Shown: positions 44,210 to 55,544, numbered from the stretch's first letter. The stretch is DNA of 64,000 bases from Streptomyces liliiviolaceus (GCF_018070025.1 NZ_JAGPYQ010000001.1:558001-622000); one strand, 5' to 3'. Made by a program: numbers and translations. Notes: generated by a model not told the origin, from the letters alone.

Positions 44210-45181
44210 GTGACCGGGATCAAGACGACCGGCGAGAAGAAGCTGATGTTCTTCTCCGGCCGCGCCCACCCCGAGCTTGCCGAGGAGGTCGCCCACCAGT
44301 TGGGTGTCGGGGTCGTTCCGACGAAGGCCTTCGATTTCGCCAACGGTGAGATCTACGTCCGCTACGAGGAGTCGGCCCGCGGCGCCGACTGCTTCCTGAT
44401 CCAGAGCCACACCGCGCCGATCAACAAGTGGATCATGGAACAGCTGATCATGATCGACGCTCTGAAGCGGGCCTCCGCCCGGAGCATCACCGTGATCATG
44501 CCGTTCTACGGTTACGCGCGCCAGGACAAGAAGCACCGTGGGCGTGAACCCATCTCGGCGCGTCTGGTCGCCGACATGATGAAGACGGCCGGTGCGGACC
44601 GCCTCCTGACGGTCGATCTGCACACCGACCAGATCCAGGGCTTCTTCGACGGCCCCGTGGACCACCTGTTCGCGCTGCCGCTGCTCGCGGACTACGTGGG
44701 CCACAAGGTGGACCGCTCGAAGCTCACGGTCGTGTCCCCGGACGCCGGCCGCGTGCGGGTGGCCGACCGCTGGTGCGACCGCCTCGGCGCGCCGCTGGCG
44801 ATCGTCCACAAGCGCCGCGACAAGGACGTCGCGAACCAGGTGACCGTCCACGAGGTCGTGGGTGACGTCGAGGGCCGTGTCTGCGTCCTGGTCGACGACA
44901 TGATCGACACCGGTGGCACGATCTGTGCCGCGGCGGACGCGCTGTTCGCGCACGGCGCGGAGGACGTCATCGTGACGGCGACGCACGGTGTGCTCTCGGG
45001 TCCGGCGGCCGACCGCCTGATGGCCTCGAAGGTCAGCGAGTTCGTCTTCACCGACACCCTGCCCACCCCGGGTGAGCTGGAGCTCGACAAGATCACGGTC
45101 CTGTCGATCGCGCCGACGATCGCGAACGCGGTCCGCGAGGTCTTCGAGGACGGTTCGGTGACGAGCCTCTTCGACGAGTAG
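44210..45181 (+). CDS. prs: Ribose-phosphate pyrophosphokinase
   Basis: 323-residue enzyme making PRPP from ribose 5-phosphate and ATP for purine, pyrimidine, His and Trp synthesis. Marks: KLMFFSGRAHPELAEEVA at the N-terminus, PFYGYARQDKKHRGREPIS (ATP site), VDLHTDQIQGFFDGPVDHL, and the PRPP loop CVLVDDMIDTGGTICAA. GTG 44210 has GAGGAGA upstream. The leader 44135-44189 has two copies of CATCC[AG]GCTGAGAC. Confidence 0.96.
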   Translation: MTGIKTTGEKKLMFFSGRAHPELAEEVAHQLGVGVVPTKAFDFANGEIYVRYEESARGADCFLIQSHTAPINKWIMEQLIMIDALKRASARSITVIMPFYGYARQDKKHRGREPISARLVADMMKTAGADRLLTVDLHTDQIQGFFDGPVDHLFALPLLADYVGHKVDRSKLTVVSPDAGRVRVADRWCDRLGAPLAIVHKRRDKDVANQVTVHEVVGDVEGRVCVLVDDMIDTGGTICAAADALFAHGAEDVIVTATHGVLSGPAADRLMASKVSEFVFTDTLPTPGELELDKITVLSIAPTIANAVREVFEDGSVTSLFDE

Positions 45182-45256
45182 TCGAGGACCCCTCTAGATC
45201 GATTTCTTGTACGGCCTCCCCGCCACGTAAGCTGTCACAGTTGCTCGGCGAGGGAG

Positions 45257-45276
45257 GCCGCACTCTTTGGTGCGGC
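45257..45276 (+). other. Hairpin in the L25 leader
   Basis: Perfect 7-bp stem GCCGCAC / GTGCGGC with loop TCTTTG in the roughly 150-base untranslated leader of rplY. Ribosomal-protein genes often have such leader structures; no known family was matched. Confidence 0.5.
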
Positions 45277-45365
45277 GGTCCGTTATCGACGCGCTCTTCG
45301 TAGCAGGCCGACGGTTCGGCCGGGTGACTTCTTCCCTGGCTTTCCCTGAACTACGAGGAGTGATC

Positions 45366-45950
45366 ATGTCCGAGGTCAAGCTCGCCGCCGAGACCCGTAA
45401 CGAGTTCGGCAAGGGCGCCGCGCGCCGCATCCGCCGTGAGAGCAAGGTTCCCGCGGTGGTCTACGGCCACGGTGGCGAGCCGGTCCACATCACGCTGCCG
45501 GGCCACGAGCTGCAGCTCGCCCTGCGCACCCCGAACGTCCTGCTGACCCTGGACATCGAGGGCAAGACCCAGCTCGCGATCCCGAAGGCCGTCCAGCGTG
45601 ACGCCATCAAGGGCTTCCTTGAGCACGTCGACCTGCTTCTGGTGACGCGCGGCGAGAAGGTCAACGTCGAGGTCTACGTGCAGACCGAGGGCGACCTGGC
45701 CCCGGGCGCGTTCATCCTTGAGCACGTGCTGAGCACGCTGACCGTCGAGGCCGAGGCCACGCACATCCCCGAGTCGGTCACCGTCTCCATCCAGGGCTTG
45801 GAGGCCGGCGCCTCCATCCTCGCGAAGGACATCACGCTGCCCGAGGGCACCACGCTGTCCATCGACGAGGACGCGGTCGTCCTGCAGGTCCTGGCCGCCC
45901 AGTCGGAGGAGCCCTCGGACGACGCGGCCGACGAGTCCGCCGAGGCCTGA
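45366..45950 (+). CDS. rplY: 50S ribosomal protein L25 / general stress protein Ctc
   Basis: 194 residues; binds 5S rRNA. N-terminal L25 domain ([35 protein letters not shown]) and C-terminal Ctc/TL5 beta domain ([27 protein letters not shown]-like [17 protein letters not shown]), ending in an acidic tail [17 protein letters not shown] 45366 follows GAGGAG. Order prs-rplY-pth is usual in actinobacteria. Confidence 0.95.
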   Translation: MSEVKLAAETRNEFGKGAARRIRRESKVPAVVYGHGGEPVHITLPGHELQLALRTPNVLLTLDIEGKTQLAIPKAVQRDAIKGFLEHVDLLLVTRGEKVNVEVYVQTEGDLAPGAFILEHVLSTLTVEAEATHIPESVTVSIQGLEAGASILAKDITLPEGTTLSIDEDAVVLQVLAAQSEEPSDDAADESAEA

Positions 45951-45973
45951 TCCCGCACCGGATCACTGTTCGC

Positions 45974-46003
45974 CGGCCGCCGCTCCCCAGGGGGCGGCGG
46001 CCG
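45974..46003 (+). terminator. Hairpin after rplY
   Basis: CGGCCGCCGC / GCGGCGGCCG, 10-bp perfect stem with loop TCCCCAGGGG (can extend), 23 bases after the rplY stop. Confidence 0.7.
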
Positions 46004-46047
46004 ACGCGTATCCCCCGAACCGCACCGGCAGCGCCGGTCAAGGACTT

Positions 46048-46659
46048 ATGGGAGTGACGGACGTGACCACGGAACCAGGCGCGCCCTGGCTGATCGTGGG
46101 GCTCGGAAACCCCGGCCCCGAGTACGCCATGAACCGCCACAACGTGGGCTTCATGGTGGCCGACCTCCTCGCCGGGCGGATCGGCGGCAAGTTCAAGCGG
46201 GCGGGCAAGGCGCAGGCCCAGGTGATCGAGGGGCGGATCGGCCCGCCGGGGCCGCTGAACCGCCGGGTGATCCTGGCGAAGCCGATGTCGTACATGAACC
46301 TGTCGGGCGGTCCGGTGACGGGCCTGCGGGACTTCTACAAGGTCCCGACGGCGAACATCGTGGCCGTCCACGACGAGCTGGACATCGACCACGGCGTGCT
46401 GCGGCTGAAGCTGGGCGGCGGCGACAACGGCCACAACGGCCTGAAGTCGATGACGAAGGCGATGGGCCCGGACTATCACCGGGTGCGGTTCGGGATCGGG
46501 CGTCCGCCGGGGCGTATGCAGGTGGCCGATTTCGTACTGAAGGACTTCTCCTCCGCGGAGCGCAAGGAGCTGGACTACTTCGTGGACCGGGCCGCGGACG
46601 CGGTGGAGGCTCTGGTCGTCGAGGGTCTGGAGCGGGCGCAGTCGACGTACAACTCATGA
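46048..46659 (+). CDS. pth: Peptidyl-tRNA hydrolase
   Basis: 203 residues; releases peptides from dropped-off peptidyl-t[24 protein letters not shown] contains the catalytic His and Asn (GNPGPEYxxxRHNVG), [21 protein letters not shown] with the catalytic Asp, and [13 protein letters not shown]. Start ATG 46048; GTG 46063 ([10 protein letters not shown]) is about as likely, with GGAG nine bases upstream. Confidence 0.96.
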   Translation: MGVTDVTTEPGAPWLIVGLGNPGPEYAMNRHNVGFMVADLLAGRIGGKFKRAGKAQAQVIEGRIGPPGPLNRRVILAKPMSYMNLSGGPVTGLRDFYKVPTANIVAVHDELDIDHGVLRLKLGGGDNGHNGLKSMTKAMGPDYHRVRFGIGRPPGRMQVADFVLKDFSSAERKELDYFVDRAADAVEALVVEGLERAQSTYNS

Positions 46660-46734
46660 CAATGCGGTACGTGAACCCTGCCTGAGCCCCACCGGAGTTG
46701 ACCGACCGCACGGGCATGGCCAAGGATCGCCGCC

Positions 46735-47232
46735 ATGCCCGCCCATTCCCACGCCCGCGCCTCCCGTCCGAAAACGGCCGCGGCACTGCGGTTCGGGCAG
46801 TTCGCGGCGATGGGTACGGTCGCGGTGCTGATCCTGATCGCGGGCGTCTGGGCCTCCTGGGGCACCGCCCAGCACGTGATGCTCACCAAGGGCCGTGAAC
46901 GCGGCACGATGACGGTCACCAAGTGCGCCGACGACCACTGCACGGGCCCGTACCGGCCCACGTCGGAGGGTTCCACCGCCCGGGACCGGGTCGTCCTCGA
47001 CAGCGAGGTGGCCGTGGAGAAGGGCCGCACGTACACGGTCGTGGTGAAGCCCGGCACCGACGAGGTCGTCCGCGCGGGCACCGGCGGCCTGCTCTACGCC
47101 TGGGTGCCGCTGGGCGGCGCGCTGATGCTCGCCTCGGTGGTGGTGGCGGGCGGTCTGGGCAGGACCCGGCTGGGCTGGGTGCTCGGCGGCGCGGGCCTGG
47201 CGCTGGTGACGACGGCGTTCCTGGCGCTCTAG
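46735..47232 (+). CDS. Small two/three-helix membrane protein
   Basis: 165 residues, family not recognised. One N-terminal helix (FAAMGTVAVLILIAGVWASW), an extracellular domain with a pair of Cys (KCADDHCTGPYRP) that could be disulfide-bonded, then two C-terminal helices (LYAWVPLGGALMLASVVVAGG; LGWVLGGAGLALVTTAFLA). Such two-Cys exported loops occur in many actinobacterial membrane proteins of unknown role. It follows pth by 75 bases and is convergent with ppc across a very strong hairpin. Confidence 0.75.
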   Translation: MPAHSHARASRPKTAAALRFGQFAAMGTVAVLILIAGVWASWGTAQHVMLTKGRERGTMTVTKCADDHCTGPYRPTSEGSTARDRVVLDSEVAVEKGRTYTVVVKPGTDEVVRAGTGGLLYAWVPLGGALMLASVVVAGGLGRTRLGWVLGGAGLALVTTAFLAL

Positions 47233-47237
47233 ACATG

Positions 47238-47282
47238 CGGAAGGGGGCCGGGCGGTCGTGACGACCGCCCGGCCCCCTTCCG
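47238..47282. terminator. Strong bidirectional terminator hairpin
   Basis: Perfect 21-bp stem (47238-47258 with 47262-47282, core GGAAGGGGGCCGGGCGG) and TGA loop, between the convergent membrane-protein and ppc genes. Confidence 0.9.
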
Positions 47283-47294
47283 TGTGTCCGCGGG

Positions 47295-50027
<2,733 letters not shown>

Positions 50028-50325
50028 AGGTGCGGCTCCTTGCAGTGTTGAAGCTCGTCTGGAGGGGAACCCGTCGGCCCGAGGCGGCACGTGCCGCATC
50101 AGCGGCTGGGCATACGGGAATGAAACAGAGCGGACCGCGCTGTCCGACCGAGACCAAGGATAGGTGTCCATCCGGACGCGCAGTCTCTCGGGCTCTTGCC
50201 CCGGGGCAACGCGCTGCCATACTTACGACGCCGTAGGTTACGCAACCGTAAGCGCTGTTTCCGGCTACCCACAGCCACGCTTACCGGCCACACCCACCCT
50301 CCTCGACCCCCCAGGGGACGCCCCC

Positions 50326-51336
50326 ATGACCGCAAGTTCCGACGTGATCGATGACGCCCCGAGGGCGCACGACGACTCCCCCGTCCCCTCCGCCACGCTG
50401 GGCGGCGAGAAGAAGCGTTCCATCGAGCAGATCACCCTTCTCCTCTTCATCACCGTCCCTTTCCTGGCCGTCCTGGCGGCGGTTCCGCTGGCCTGGGGCT
50501 GGGGTGTGAGCTGGCTGGACCTCGGTCTGCTGGTGTTCTTCTACTTCCTGGGCTGCCACGGCATCACGATCGGCTTCCACCGCTACTTCACCCATGGCGC
50601 CTTCAAGGCGAAGCGGCCCCTGCGGATCGCGCTCGCCATCGCCGGTTCCATGGCCGTCGAAGGGCCGCTGGTCCGCTGGGTGGCCGACCACCGCAAGCAC
50701 CACAAGTTCTCCGACGCCGAGGGCGACCCCCACTCGCCGTGGCGCTTCGGGGAGACGGTCCCGGCCCTGATGAAGGGCCTGTGGTGGGCCCACATCGCCT
50801 GGATGTTCGACGAGGAGCAGACTCCGCAGGAGAAGTACGCGCCGGACCTGATCCGGGACCGGGCGCTCCGCGCGATCTCCCGCCAGTTCCTCCTGTGGGC
50901 GGGCCTGTCCATCGCGCTCCCCGCGCTGATCGGCGGCCTGGTGACGATGTCCTGGTGGGGCGCGTTCACCGGCTTCTTCTGGGGCTCGCTGGTCCGGGTG
51001 GCGCTGCTGCACCACGTGACGTGGTCGATCAACTCGATCTGCCACGCGGTGGGCAAGCGCCCCTTCAAGTCGCGTGACCGCTCGGGGAACGTGTGGTGGC
51101 TGGCCGTCCTGTCCTGCGGCGAGTCCTGGCACAACCTCCACCACGCGGACCCGACCTCGGCCCGGCACGGTGTGGAGCGCGGCCAGGTGGACTCGTCGGC
51201 CCGTCTGATCCGCTGGTTCGAGCGCCTCGGCTGGGCCTACGACGTGCGCTGGCCGTCACGCTCACGTATCGATTCCCGTCGCAACCCGGACGAGAAGGGC
51301 GCCCGGCGCAAGTCGGAGACGGCCGAGGCGGCATGA
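50326..51336 (+). CDS. Membrane fatty-acid (acyl-CoA) desaturase
   Basis: 336-residue integral membrane di-iron desaturase that introduces a double bond (typically delta-9) into saturated acyl chains for membrane fluidity. The three histidine boxes are GFHRYFTH, VADHRKHH and SWHNLHH, in the usual positions among four hydrophobic segments. ATG 50326 follows CAGGGGAC. Its last bases overlap the start of the TetR-type gene (ATGA), so that the two are coregulated. Confidence 0.93.
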   Translation: MTASSDVIDDAPRAHDDSPVPSATLGGEKKRSIEQITLLLFITVPFLAVLAAVPLAWGWGVSWLDLGLLVFFYFLGCHGITIGFHRYFTHGAFKAKRPLRIALAIAGSMAVEGPLVRWVADHRKHHKFSDAEGDPHSPWRFGETVPALMKGLWWAHIAWMFDEEQTPQEKYAPDLIRDRALRAISRQFLLWAGLSIALPALIGGLVTMSWWGAFTGFFWGSLVRVALLHHVTWSINSICHAVGKRPFKSRDRSGNVWWLAVLSCGESWHNLHHADPTSARHGVERGQVDSSARLIRWFERLGWAYDVRWPSRSRIDSRRNPDEKGARRKSETAEAA

Positions 51337-52004
51337 TTGACGGCGTGGCCGACTCCAGCACACCCAGCAATGAAAAGCCGCGGCGCGCACGCCGCACCCG
51401 GATGACGGGGGCGGAGCGACGGGCCCAGTTGCTGGAGATCGGCCGCACCCTCTTCGCCCAGAAGGGCTTCGAGGCGACGTCGGTGGAGGAGATCGCGGCG
51501 AAGGCCGGCGTCTCCAAGCCGGTCGTCTACGAGCACTTCGGCGGCAAGGAGGGCCTGTACGCGGTGGTGGTCGACCGCGAGATGCGGCGCCTGCTGGACG
51601 GCGTGACGAGTTCCCTCACCGCGGGCCACCCCCGGGAACTCTGCGAACAGGCGGCCTTCGCCCTCCTCGACTACATCGAGGAGTACACGGACGGCTTCCG
51701 CATCCTGGTCCGCGACTCCCCGATCCCCCAGTCGACGGGCAGCTTCGCGTCCCTGATCTCGGACATCGCCACGCAGGTGGAGGACATCCTGGGCCGCGAG
51801 TTCAAGCGCCGCGGCTTCGACCCCAAACTGGCCCCTCTCTACGCCCAGGCCCTGGTGGGCATGGTCGCCCTCACCGGCCAGTGGTGGCTGGACGTCCGCC
51901 GCCCCAAGAAGGCGGAGGTGGCGGCCCACCTGGTCAACCTGGCCTGGCACGGCCTGGACGGCCTGGAGGCGAAGCCTCGGCTGATAGGGCGCCGAAAGAG
52001 TTAA
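51333..52004 (+). CDS. TetR/AcrR-family transcriptional regulator
   Basis: 223 residues. N-terminal TetR HTH: RAQLLEIGRTLFAQKGFEATSVEEIAAKAG, then VSKPVVYEHFGGKEGLY. The C-terminal ligand domain (about 90-215) has YTDGFRILVRDSPIPQSTGS. Start codon overlaps the desaturase stop by 4 bp (ATGA); GTG 51345 is a weaker alternative. Likely regulates the desaturase gene or lipid metabolism. Confidence 0.92.
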   Translation: MIDGVADSSTPSNEKPRRARRTRMTGAERRAQLLEIGRTLFAQKGFEATSVEEIAAKAGVSKPVVYEHFGGKEGLYAVVVDREMRRLLDGVTSSLTAGHPRELCEQAAFALLDYIEEYTDGFRILVRDSPIPQSTGSFASLISDIATQVEDILGREFKRRGFDPKLAPLYAQALVGMVALTGQWWLDVRRPKKAEVAAHLVNLAWHGLDGLEAKPRLIGRRKS

Positions 52005-52013
52005 TGCACGTAC

Positions 52014-52031
52014 CACAAGATGAACCTTGTG
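52014..52031. promoter_or_regulatory. Palindromic candidate operator of the toxin-antitoxin pair
   Basis: CACAAG-N6-CTTGTG, 6-bp perfect arms, 15 bases before the antitoxin ATG and in the usual place for Phd/YefM autoregulation. Confidence 0.5.
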
Positions 52032-52045
52032 ATATCAATGCACCC

Positions 52046-52297
52046 ATGACTGAGATCGCGATCAGCGCCGCCCGTTCCCAGCTCGGTGACCTCGTCCGCC
52101 GCGCGGCCCACGGCCGCGAGACGATCGCCCTCACCGACCATGGTCATGTGGCGGCGCTGCTTGTCTCGCCACAGGTCATAGAGGACTTGGAGGACGCGCT
52201 CGCGGTCGCCGACTACCAGCGCCGCAAGGCTGAGGGGACGCTGGGAGAGGGCGTGTCCCACGAGGAGGTCGGGCGCATGCTGGGGCTGCGGCCATGA
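52046..52297 (+). CDS. Phd/YefM-type antitoxin
   Basis: 83 residues. N-terminal Phd/YefM DNA-binding fold (EIAISAARSQLGDLVRRAA, IALTDHGHVAALLVS), then a C-terminal acidic helical segment (VIEDLEDALAVADYQRRK) that would wrap the toxin. ATG 52046 follows a possible operator; stop overlaps the toxin start by 4 bp. Confidence 0.9.
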   Translation: MTEIAISAARSQLGDLVRRAAHGRETIALTDHGHVAALLVSPQVIEDLEDALAVADYQRRKAEGTLGEGVSHEEVGRMLGLRP

Positions 52298-52542
52298 CCT
52301 ACCGAATCACCTGGGAACCGACCGCCACGAACGCGGCCGTGCGGTTCCTCAAGGACGACCCCGCGGGACTCGCCGCCGTCTACGAAGCCGTCGACACCCT
52401 CGCCAAGGAGCCGCGCCCCACCGGCTCCACCGCGTACGGCCCGAACATCCGGCGGCTGCGCGTCGGCGACTACCGCGTCCTCTACGTGATCGACGAGGAC
52501 GTGATCCGCATCCTGGTCACCAACCTGGGCCGGACCCCCTGA
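52294..52542 (+). CDS. RelE/ParE-family toxin
   Basis: 82 residues: YRITWEPTATNAAVRFLKDD, NIRRLRVGDYRVLYVIDEDVI, typical RelE/ParE beta core with GDYRVLY. RelE toxins cleave mRNA at the ribosome; ParE members target gyrase; the sequence looks nearer to RelE. Coupled (ATGA) to the antitoxin. The last 26 bases overlap the minus-strand VOC remnant. Confidence 0.9.
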   Translation: MTYRITWEPTATNAAVRFLKDDPAGLAAVYEAVDTLAKEPRPTGSTAYGPNIRRLRVGDYRVLYVIDEDVIRILVTNLGRTP

Positions 52543-52648
52543 GACAAGGCTCCAGAAACTCCAGCCGGTTGCCCACGGGGTCCTCGGAGTAGAACCGCCG
52601 ACGTCCGGGAAGTGCGGCGAGCTGGACGTGGTCCACCGCCGTCAGCAT
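52517..52648 (-). pseudogene. Truncated VOC/glyoxalase-fold pseudogene
   Basis: 43 codons read MLTAVDHVQLAALPG then RRRFYSEDPVGNRLEFLEPC. These are the first strand (DHVQLA) and the last strand (FYSEDPVGNRLEFLEP) of a VOC/glyoxalase-fold protein joined with about 80 residues of the middle missing. A typical member is about 120-130 residues. It lies between the toxin end and tam and is read toward the toxin. Confidence 0.75.
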
Positions 52649-52653
52649 CCGGG

Positions 52654-53472
52654 TCAGCCGGTCTTCCGTGCCACCGCGAACAGCCGCCGGAACGGCAGGA
52701 CCGTGCCGTACGCGGCCGTCGGGTAGGCCGTGCGGAGCAGGTCGCGGTATTCGGCGGTGAAGGCGTCCCCGGCTTCCGGGTCGTCGGCGAGAGCCGTGAG
52801 GGCCGGCCGCATCCCCGTCCCCTTCGACCAGTCGAGGACGGCGTCCTCCCCCTGAAGAAGCTGCATGTACGTCGTCTCCCAGACATCCACCTCGCAGCCC
52901 AGCCGCGCCAGCCGGTCCAGATAGACGAGCGGGTCGTGCACCGAGTCGGGGCGCCGGAGGACTCCGCCCAGCCGCCCCTTCCACCGCGGGGAGACCGCGA
53001 GTTCGCGCATCAGGGCATGCAGGGGCGCGTCGATGTTGTTCGGCACCTGGAAGGCGAAGGTCCCGCCGGCGGCCACCGCGTCGAGCCACGTCCCGAACGC
53101 CTCCAGATGCCCCGGCACCCACTGCAGCGCGGCATTCGAGACGACCAGGTCGTACGTCTCCGCAGGCGCCCACTCCGTGAGGTCCGCGTGGGCGAAGTCC
53201 AGACGGCCACCCCCGCCGGTCGACCCCGCGTGCTCCTCGGCGCGGGCCAGCATCTGAGGAGAGTTGTCGTACCCGGTGACGTACGCCCCCGGCCACCGTT
53301 CGACGAGCTGGACCGTGACGTTGCCGGGCCCGCAGCCCAGATCGGCGATCCGGGCCGGTTCACCGGGCAGAGCGGGAACGCGGCCGAGCAGTTCCGCGAA
53401 GGGCCGCGCGCGATGTTCGGCATGGCGCAGGTACTGCCCCGGATCCCAGGTGGGAGTGGTGGTGGCGGACAT
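52654..53472 (-). CDS. tam: Trans-aconitate 2-methyltransferase
   Basis: 272-residue SAM-dependent methyltransferase that methylates trans-aconitate, removing a potent aconitase inhibitor formed by spontaneous isomerisation. SAM motif I RIADLGCGPGNVTVQLV, motif YDLVVSNAALQWV and the AHAEHR-like QYLRHAEHRARPFAELL N-terminus that fits Tam. ATG 53472 follows GGAGGCTCCCG. Divergent from the tamR gene with an operator between them; in S. coelicolor this pair is under TamR control by aconitate and citrate (recalled). Confidence 0.93.
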   Translation of the reverse strand: MSATTTPTWDPGQYLRHAEHRARPFAELLGRVPALPGEPARIADLGCGPGNVTVQLVERWPGAYVTGYDNSPQMLARAEEHAGSTGGGGRLDFAHADLTEWAPAETYDLVVSNAALQWVPGHLEAFGTWLDAVAAGGTFAFQVPNNIDAPLHALMRELAVSPRWKGRLGGVLRRPDSVHDPLVYLDRLARLGCEVDVWETTYMQLLQGEDAVLDWSKGTGMRPALTALADDPEAGDAFTAEYRDLLRTAYPTAAYGTVLPFRRLFAVARKTG

Positions 53473-53524
53473 CGGGAGCCTCCAAGACGTCAGGACGGGC
53501 CGACCTCCACCCTCACACCCCAAC

Positions 53525-53542
53525 TATCTCGTCGTCAAGATA
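53525..53542. promoter_or_regulatory. Palindromic operator between tam and tamR (TamR site)
   Basis: TATCTCGTCGTCAAGATA: arms TATCT/AGATA are perfect, and additional positions match the TATCTTGA/TCAAGATA palindrome known for TamR-type MarR regulators. It lies in the 118-base divergent gap, 53 bases from tam and 49 from tamR starts. A degenerate repeat ACTTCACATC occurs twice next to it. Confidence 0.75.
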
Positions 53543-53590
53543 CTTCACATCAAGAGACTTCACATCGACACAACCACTACACTGATCGCC

Positions 53591-54088
53591 ATGGAGGACG
53601 AGGTCGATCGGCTGGTCGCAGCATGGCGCCGGGAGCGCCCCGACCTCGACGTGGAACCACTCGAAGTGCTCAGCCGCGTGAGCAGGCTCGCGCGGCATCT
53701 GGACCGGGCCCGGCGCATCGCGTTCGCCGAGCACGCCCTGGAACCCTGGGAGTTCGACGTGCTGACCTCACTGAGGCGCGCGGGAGCCCCGTACCAGCTC
53801 TCCCCCGGGCAGTTGCTCACCCAGACCCTCGTCACCTCGGGCACGATGACGAACCGTATCGACCGGCTTGCGAAGAAGGGCCTCGTCGAGCGGCTCCCCG
53901 ACCCCAGCGACCGCCGGGGCGTACTCGTGCGCCTCACCGGGGAGGGCCGCGACCGCGCCGACCAGGCGCTCGCCGGACTCCTCGACCAGGAGCGCGCGAT
54001 CCTCGCGGAGCTCAGCCGGGCCCAGCGCGGCGAACTGGCCGGGCTGCTACGCCAGTTGACCGCCCCGTTCGACAACATCCCCGGCTAG
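53591..54088 (+). CDS. tamR: MarR-family regulator TamR
   Basis: 165-residue MarR protein: DRARRIAFAEHALEPWEFDV, LLTQTLVTSGTMTNRIDRL recognition helix region, VERLPDPSDRRGVLVRLT wing. Divergent from tam; the palindrome at 53525-53542 fits autoregulation and control of tam, as described for S. coelicolor (established knowledge, recalled). The 3' end overlaps the antisense response-regulator gene by 42 bp. Confidence 0.92.
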   Translation: MEDEVDRLVAAWRRERPDLDVEPLEVLSRVSRLARHLDRARRIAFAEHALEPWEFDVLTSLRRAGAPYQLSPGQLLTQTLVTSGTMTNRIDRLAKKGLVERLPDPSDRRGVLVRLTGEGRDRADQALAGLLDQERAILAELSRAQRGELAGLLRQLTAPFDNIPG

Positions 54089-54814
54089 GTCCACCGGACC
54101 GACCCCGGCCCGGCGGGCGAGCGCCACGGCCGCGAGGGTCGAGTGCACGCCCAGCTTCCCCAGCACGTTCTGCATATGCGTGCGGACCGTGTGCGGGGAG
54201 AGGAACAGCCGCTCGGCGACGGCCTTGCGCCCCAGCCCCGCCACCATGCACCGCAGCACCTCGCGCTCGCGCGGGGTCAGCGACTCCACCAGCCGCTCGC
54301 TCTCGGTGCGGTGCTTGCGGGCGGCGGTCAGCTCACGCAGCACACCCGTGAGCAGGGCGGGCGGCAGATGCGTCTCGTCCCGCAGCACCCCCCGGATGAC
54401 GGTCAGCAGCCGGGACAGCGAGCAGTCCTTGGCCACCCAGCCCGAGGCGCCCGCCTGCAGGGCGAGAGCCGCACGCCGCGGATCGTCCTTCTCGGCGAGT
54501 ACGACGGTACGGACACCGGGCTGGCCCGAACGGACGCCGGCCACCAGCGAGATGCCGTCGACCAGGCCTTCTTCGTTGTTGTCGTGCACGGGCACGGCCG
54601 GGCGGACACCCGGCACATTGCCGCCGAGGTCGGCGTCGACGAGCAGCACGTCGAACCTGCGGCCTTCCGCGACCGCCCGTTCCAGGCAGCGCAGCGCGGC
54701 CGGGCCACTGCCCGCCGCGGAGACATCGACATCGGGCTCGGCGGCCAGGGCGGCGGCGAGCGACTCGGCGAAAATACGATGGTCGTCGACGACCAGAACA
54801 CGGATGCGAACCAC
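54047..54814 (-). CDS. LuxR-type response regulator
   Basis: 255 residues. REC domain (1-~120): VRIRVLVVDDHRIFAESL, acidic pocket DD at 9-10, phosphoacceptor Asp in FDVLLVDADLGG (about 59), then VLAEKDDPRRAALALQAGASGW. C-terminal LuxR HTH LTPREREVLRCMVAGLGRKAVAERL, LSPHTVRTHMQNVLGKLGVHS. GTG 54814 is taken as start; GTG 54826 is equally possible (MGVFVVRIR). No kinase gene beside it. It overlaps the tamR 3' end on the other strand. Confidence 0.85.
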   Translation of the reverse strand: MVRIRVLVVDDHRIFAESLAAALAAEPDVDVSAAGSGPAALRCLERAVAEGRRFDVLLVDADLGGNVPGVRPAVPVHDNNEEGLVDGISLVAGVRSGQPGVRTVVLAEKDDPRRAALALQAGASGWVAKDCSLSRLLTVIRGVLRDETHLPPALLTGVLRELTAARKHRTESERLVESLTPREREVLRCMVAGLGRKAVAERLFLSPHTVRTHMQNVLGKLGVHSTLAAVALARRAGVGPVDLAGDVVERGGQLA

Positions 54815-55084
54815 AAAAACCCCCACTGGTCGGGGGACGGACCGGCGCAGGTACGGCGCCCGAGGTGTTCCCGAGCCTCCTGTCGGCTCAGAAAACGGGG
54901 TGCCGCAGTCGCACGGCCGCCGCCGTGCTGAGACTGCTACCCCCACTTCGGGCGTCGTACCCGACTGTCTCGCCCCCTGATCGGCACCGGCCCCCACCGG
55001 TGCTGCTCATCAGAGTAAGGCCGTGCGGCAGGAGCGGAAGGTGATTTGCAGAACTGATTGGCCGACGCGTTTATGGTGTGCCGT

Positions 55085-55531
55085 ATGTTTCGTATCGAGA
55101 CAGAAGTCGACAAAGAGCGTAGCCAATTCCTGCGGTCTCGGCTGCGGGAGGCCAATACGGCGGCGTCTCCGGTGCTGCGTTCTCTGAGCGGAACCCCTGG
55201 TGAACGGGAAGTTCCGCTCCAGGTGTGGGCGGTGGAGCCGGGGGGCTCGGTCGCGGGCGGGCTGATCGGGCACACGTGGGCGACGTGGCTGCATGTCGCC
55301 TATCTCTGGGTCGACGGGCGCCACCGCGGGGCCGGGCTCGGGTCGCATCTGCTGTCCCGGGCGGAACGTCTGGCCGTCTCGTCGCGGGGGTGCCGGGCGT
55401 CCCGGCTGGAGACGTGGGACTTCCAGGCGCCGGACTTCTACCGGAAGCAGGGGTACGAGGTGGTGTGCGCGATCCCGGACTATCCCCCGGGGATCACGGA
55501 GTACACCCTGACGAAGCGCCTGCTGCTCTGA
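55085..55531 (+). CDS. GNAT-family acetyltransferase
   Basis: 148 residues: WLHVAYLWVDGRHRGAGLGSHLLSRAE contains the acetyl-CoA pyrophosphate loop (RHRGAGLG), then LETWDFQAPDFYRKQGYEVV, a motif common in GNATs that act on amino groups. ATG 55085 (MFRIETEV) is used; ATG 55073 just upstream is in frame and possible. No ribosome-binding site stands out. Convergent with galK across a composite repeat. Confidence 0.87.
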   Translation: MFRIETEVDKERSQFLRSRLREANTAASPVLRSLSGTPGEREVPLQVWAVEPGGSVAGGLIGHTWATWLHVAYLWVDGRHRGAGLGSHLLSRAERLAVSSRGCRASRLETWDFQAPDFYRKQGYEVVCAIPDYPPGITEYTLTKRLLL

Positions 55532-55544
55532 CCGGCCCTTCTCT

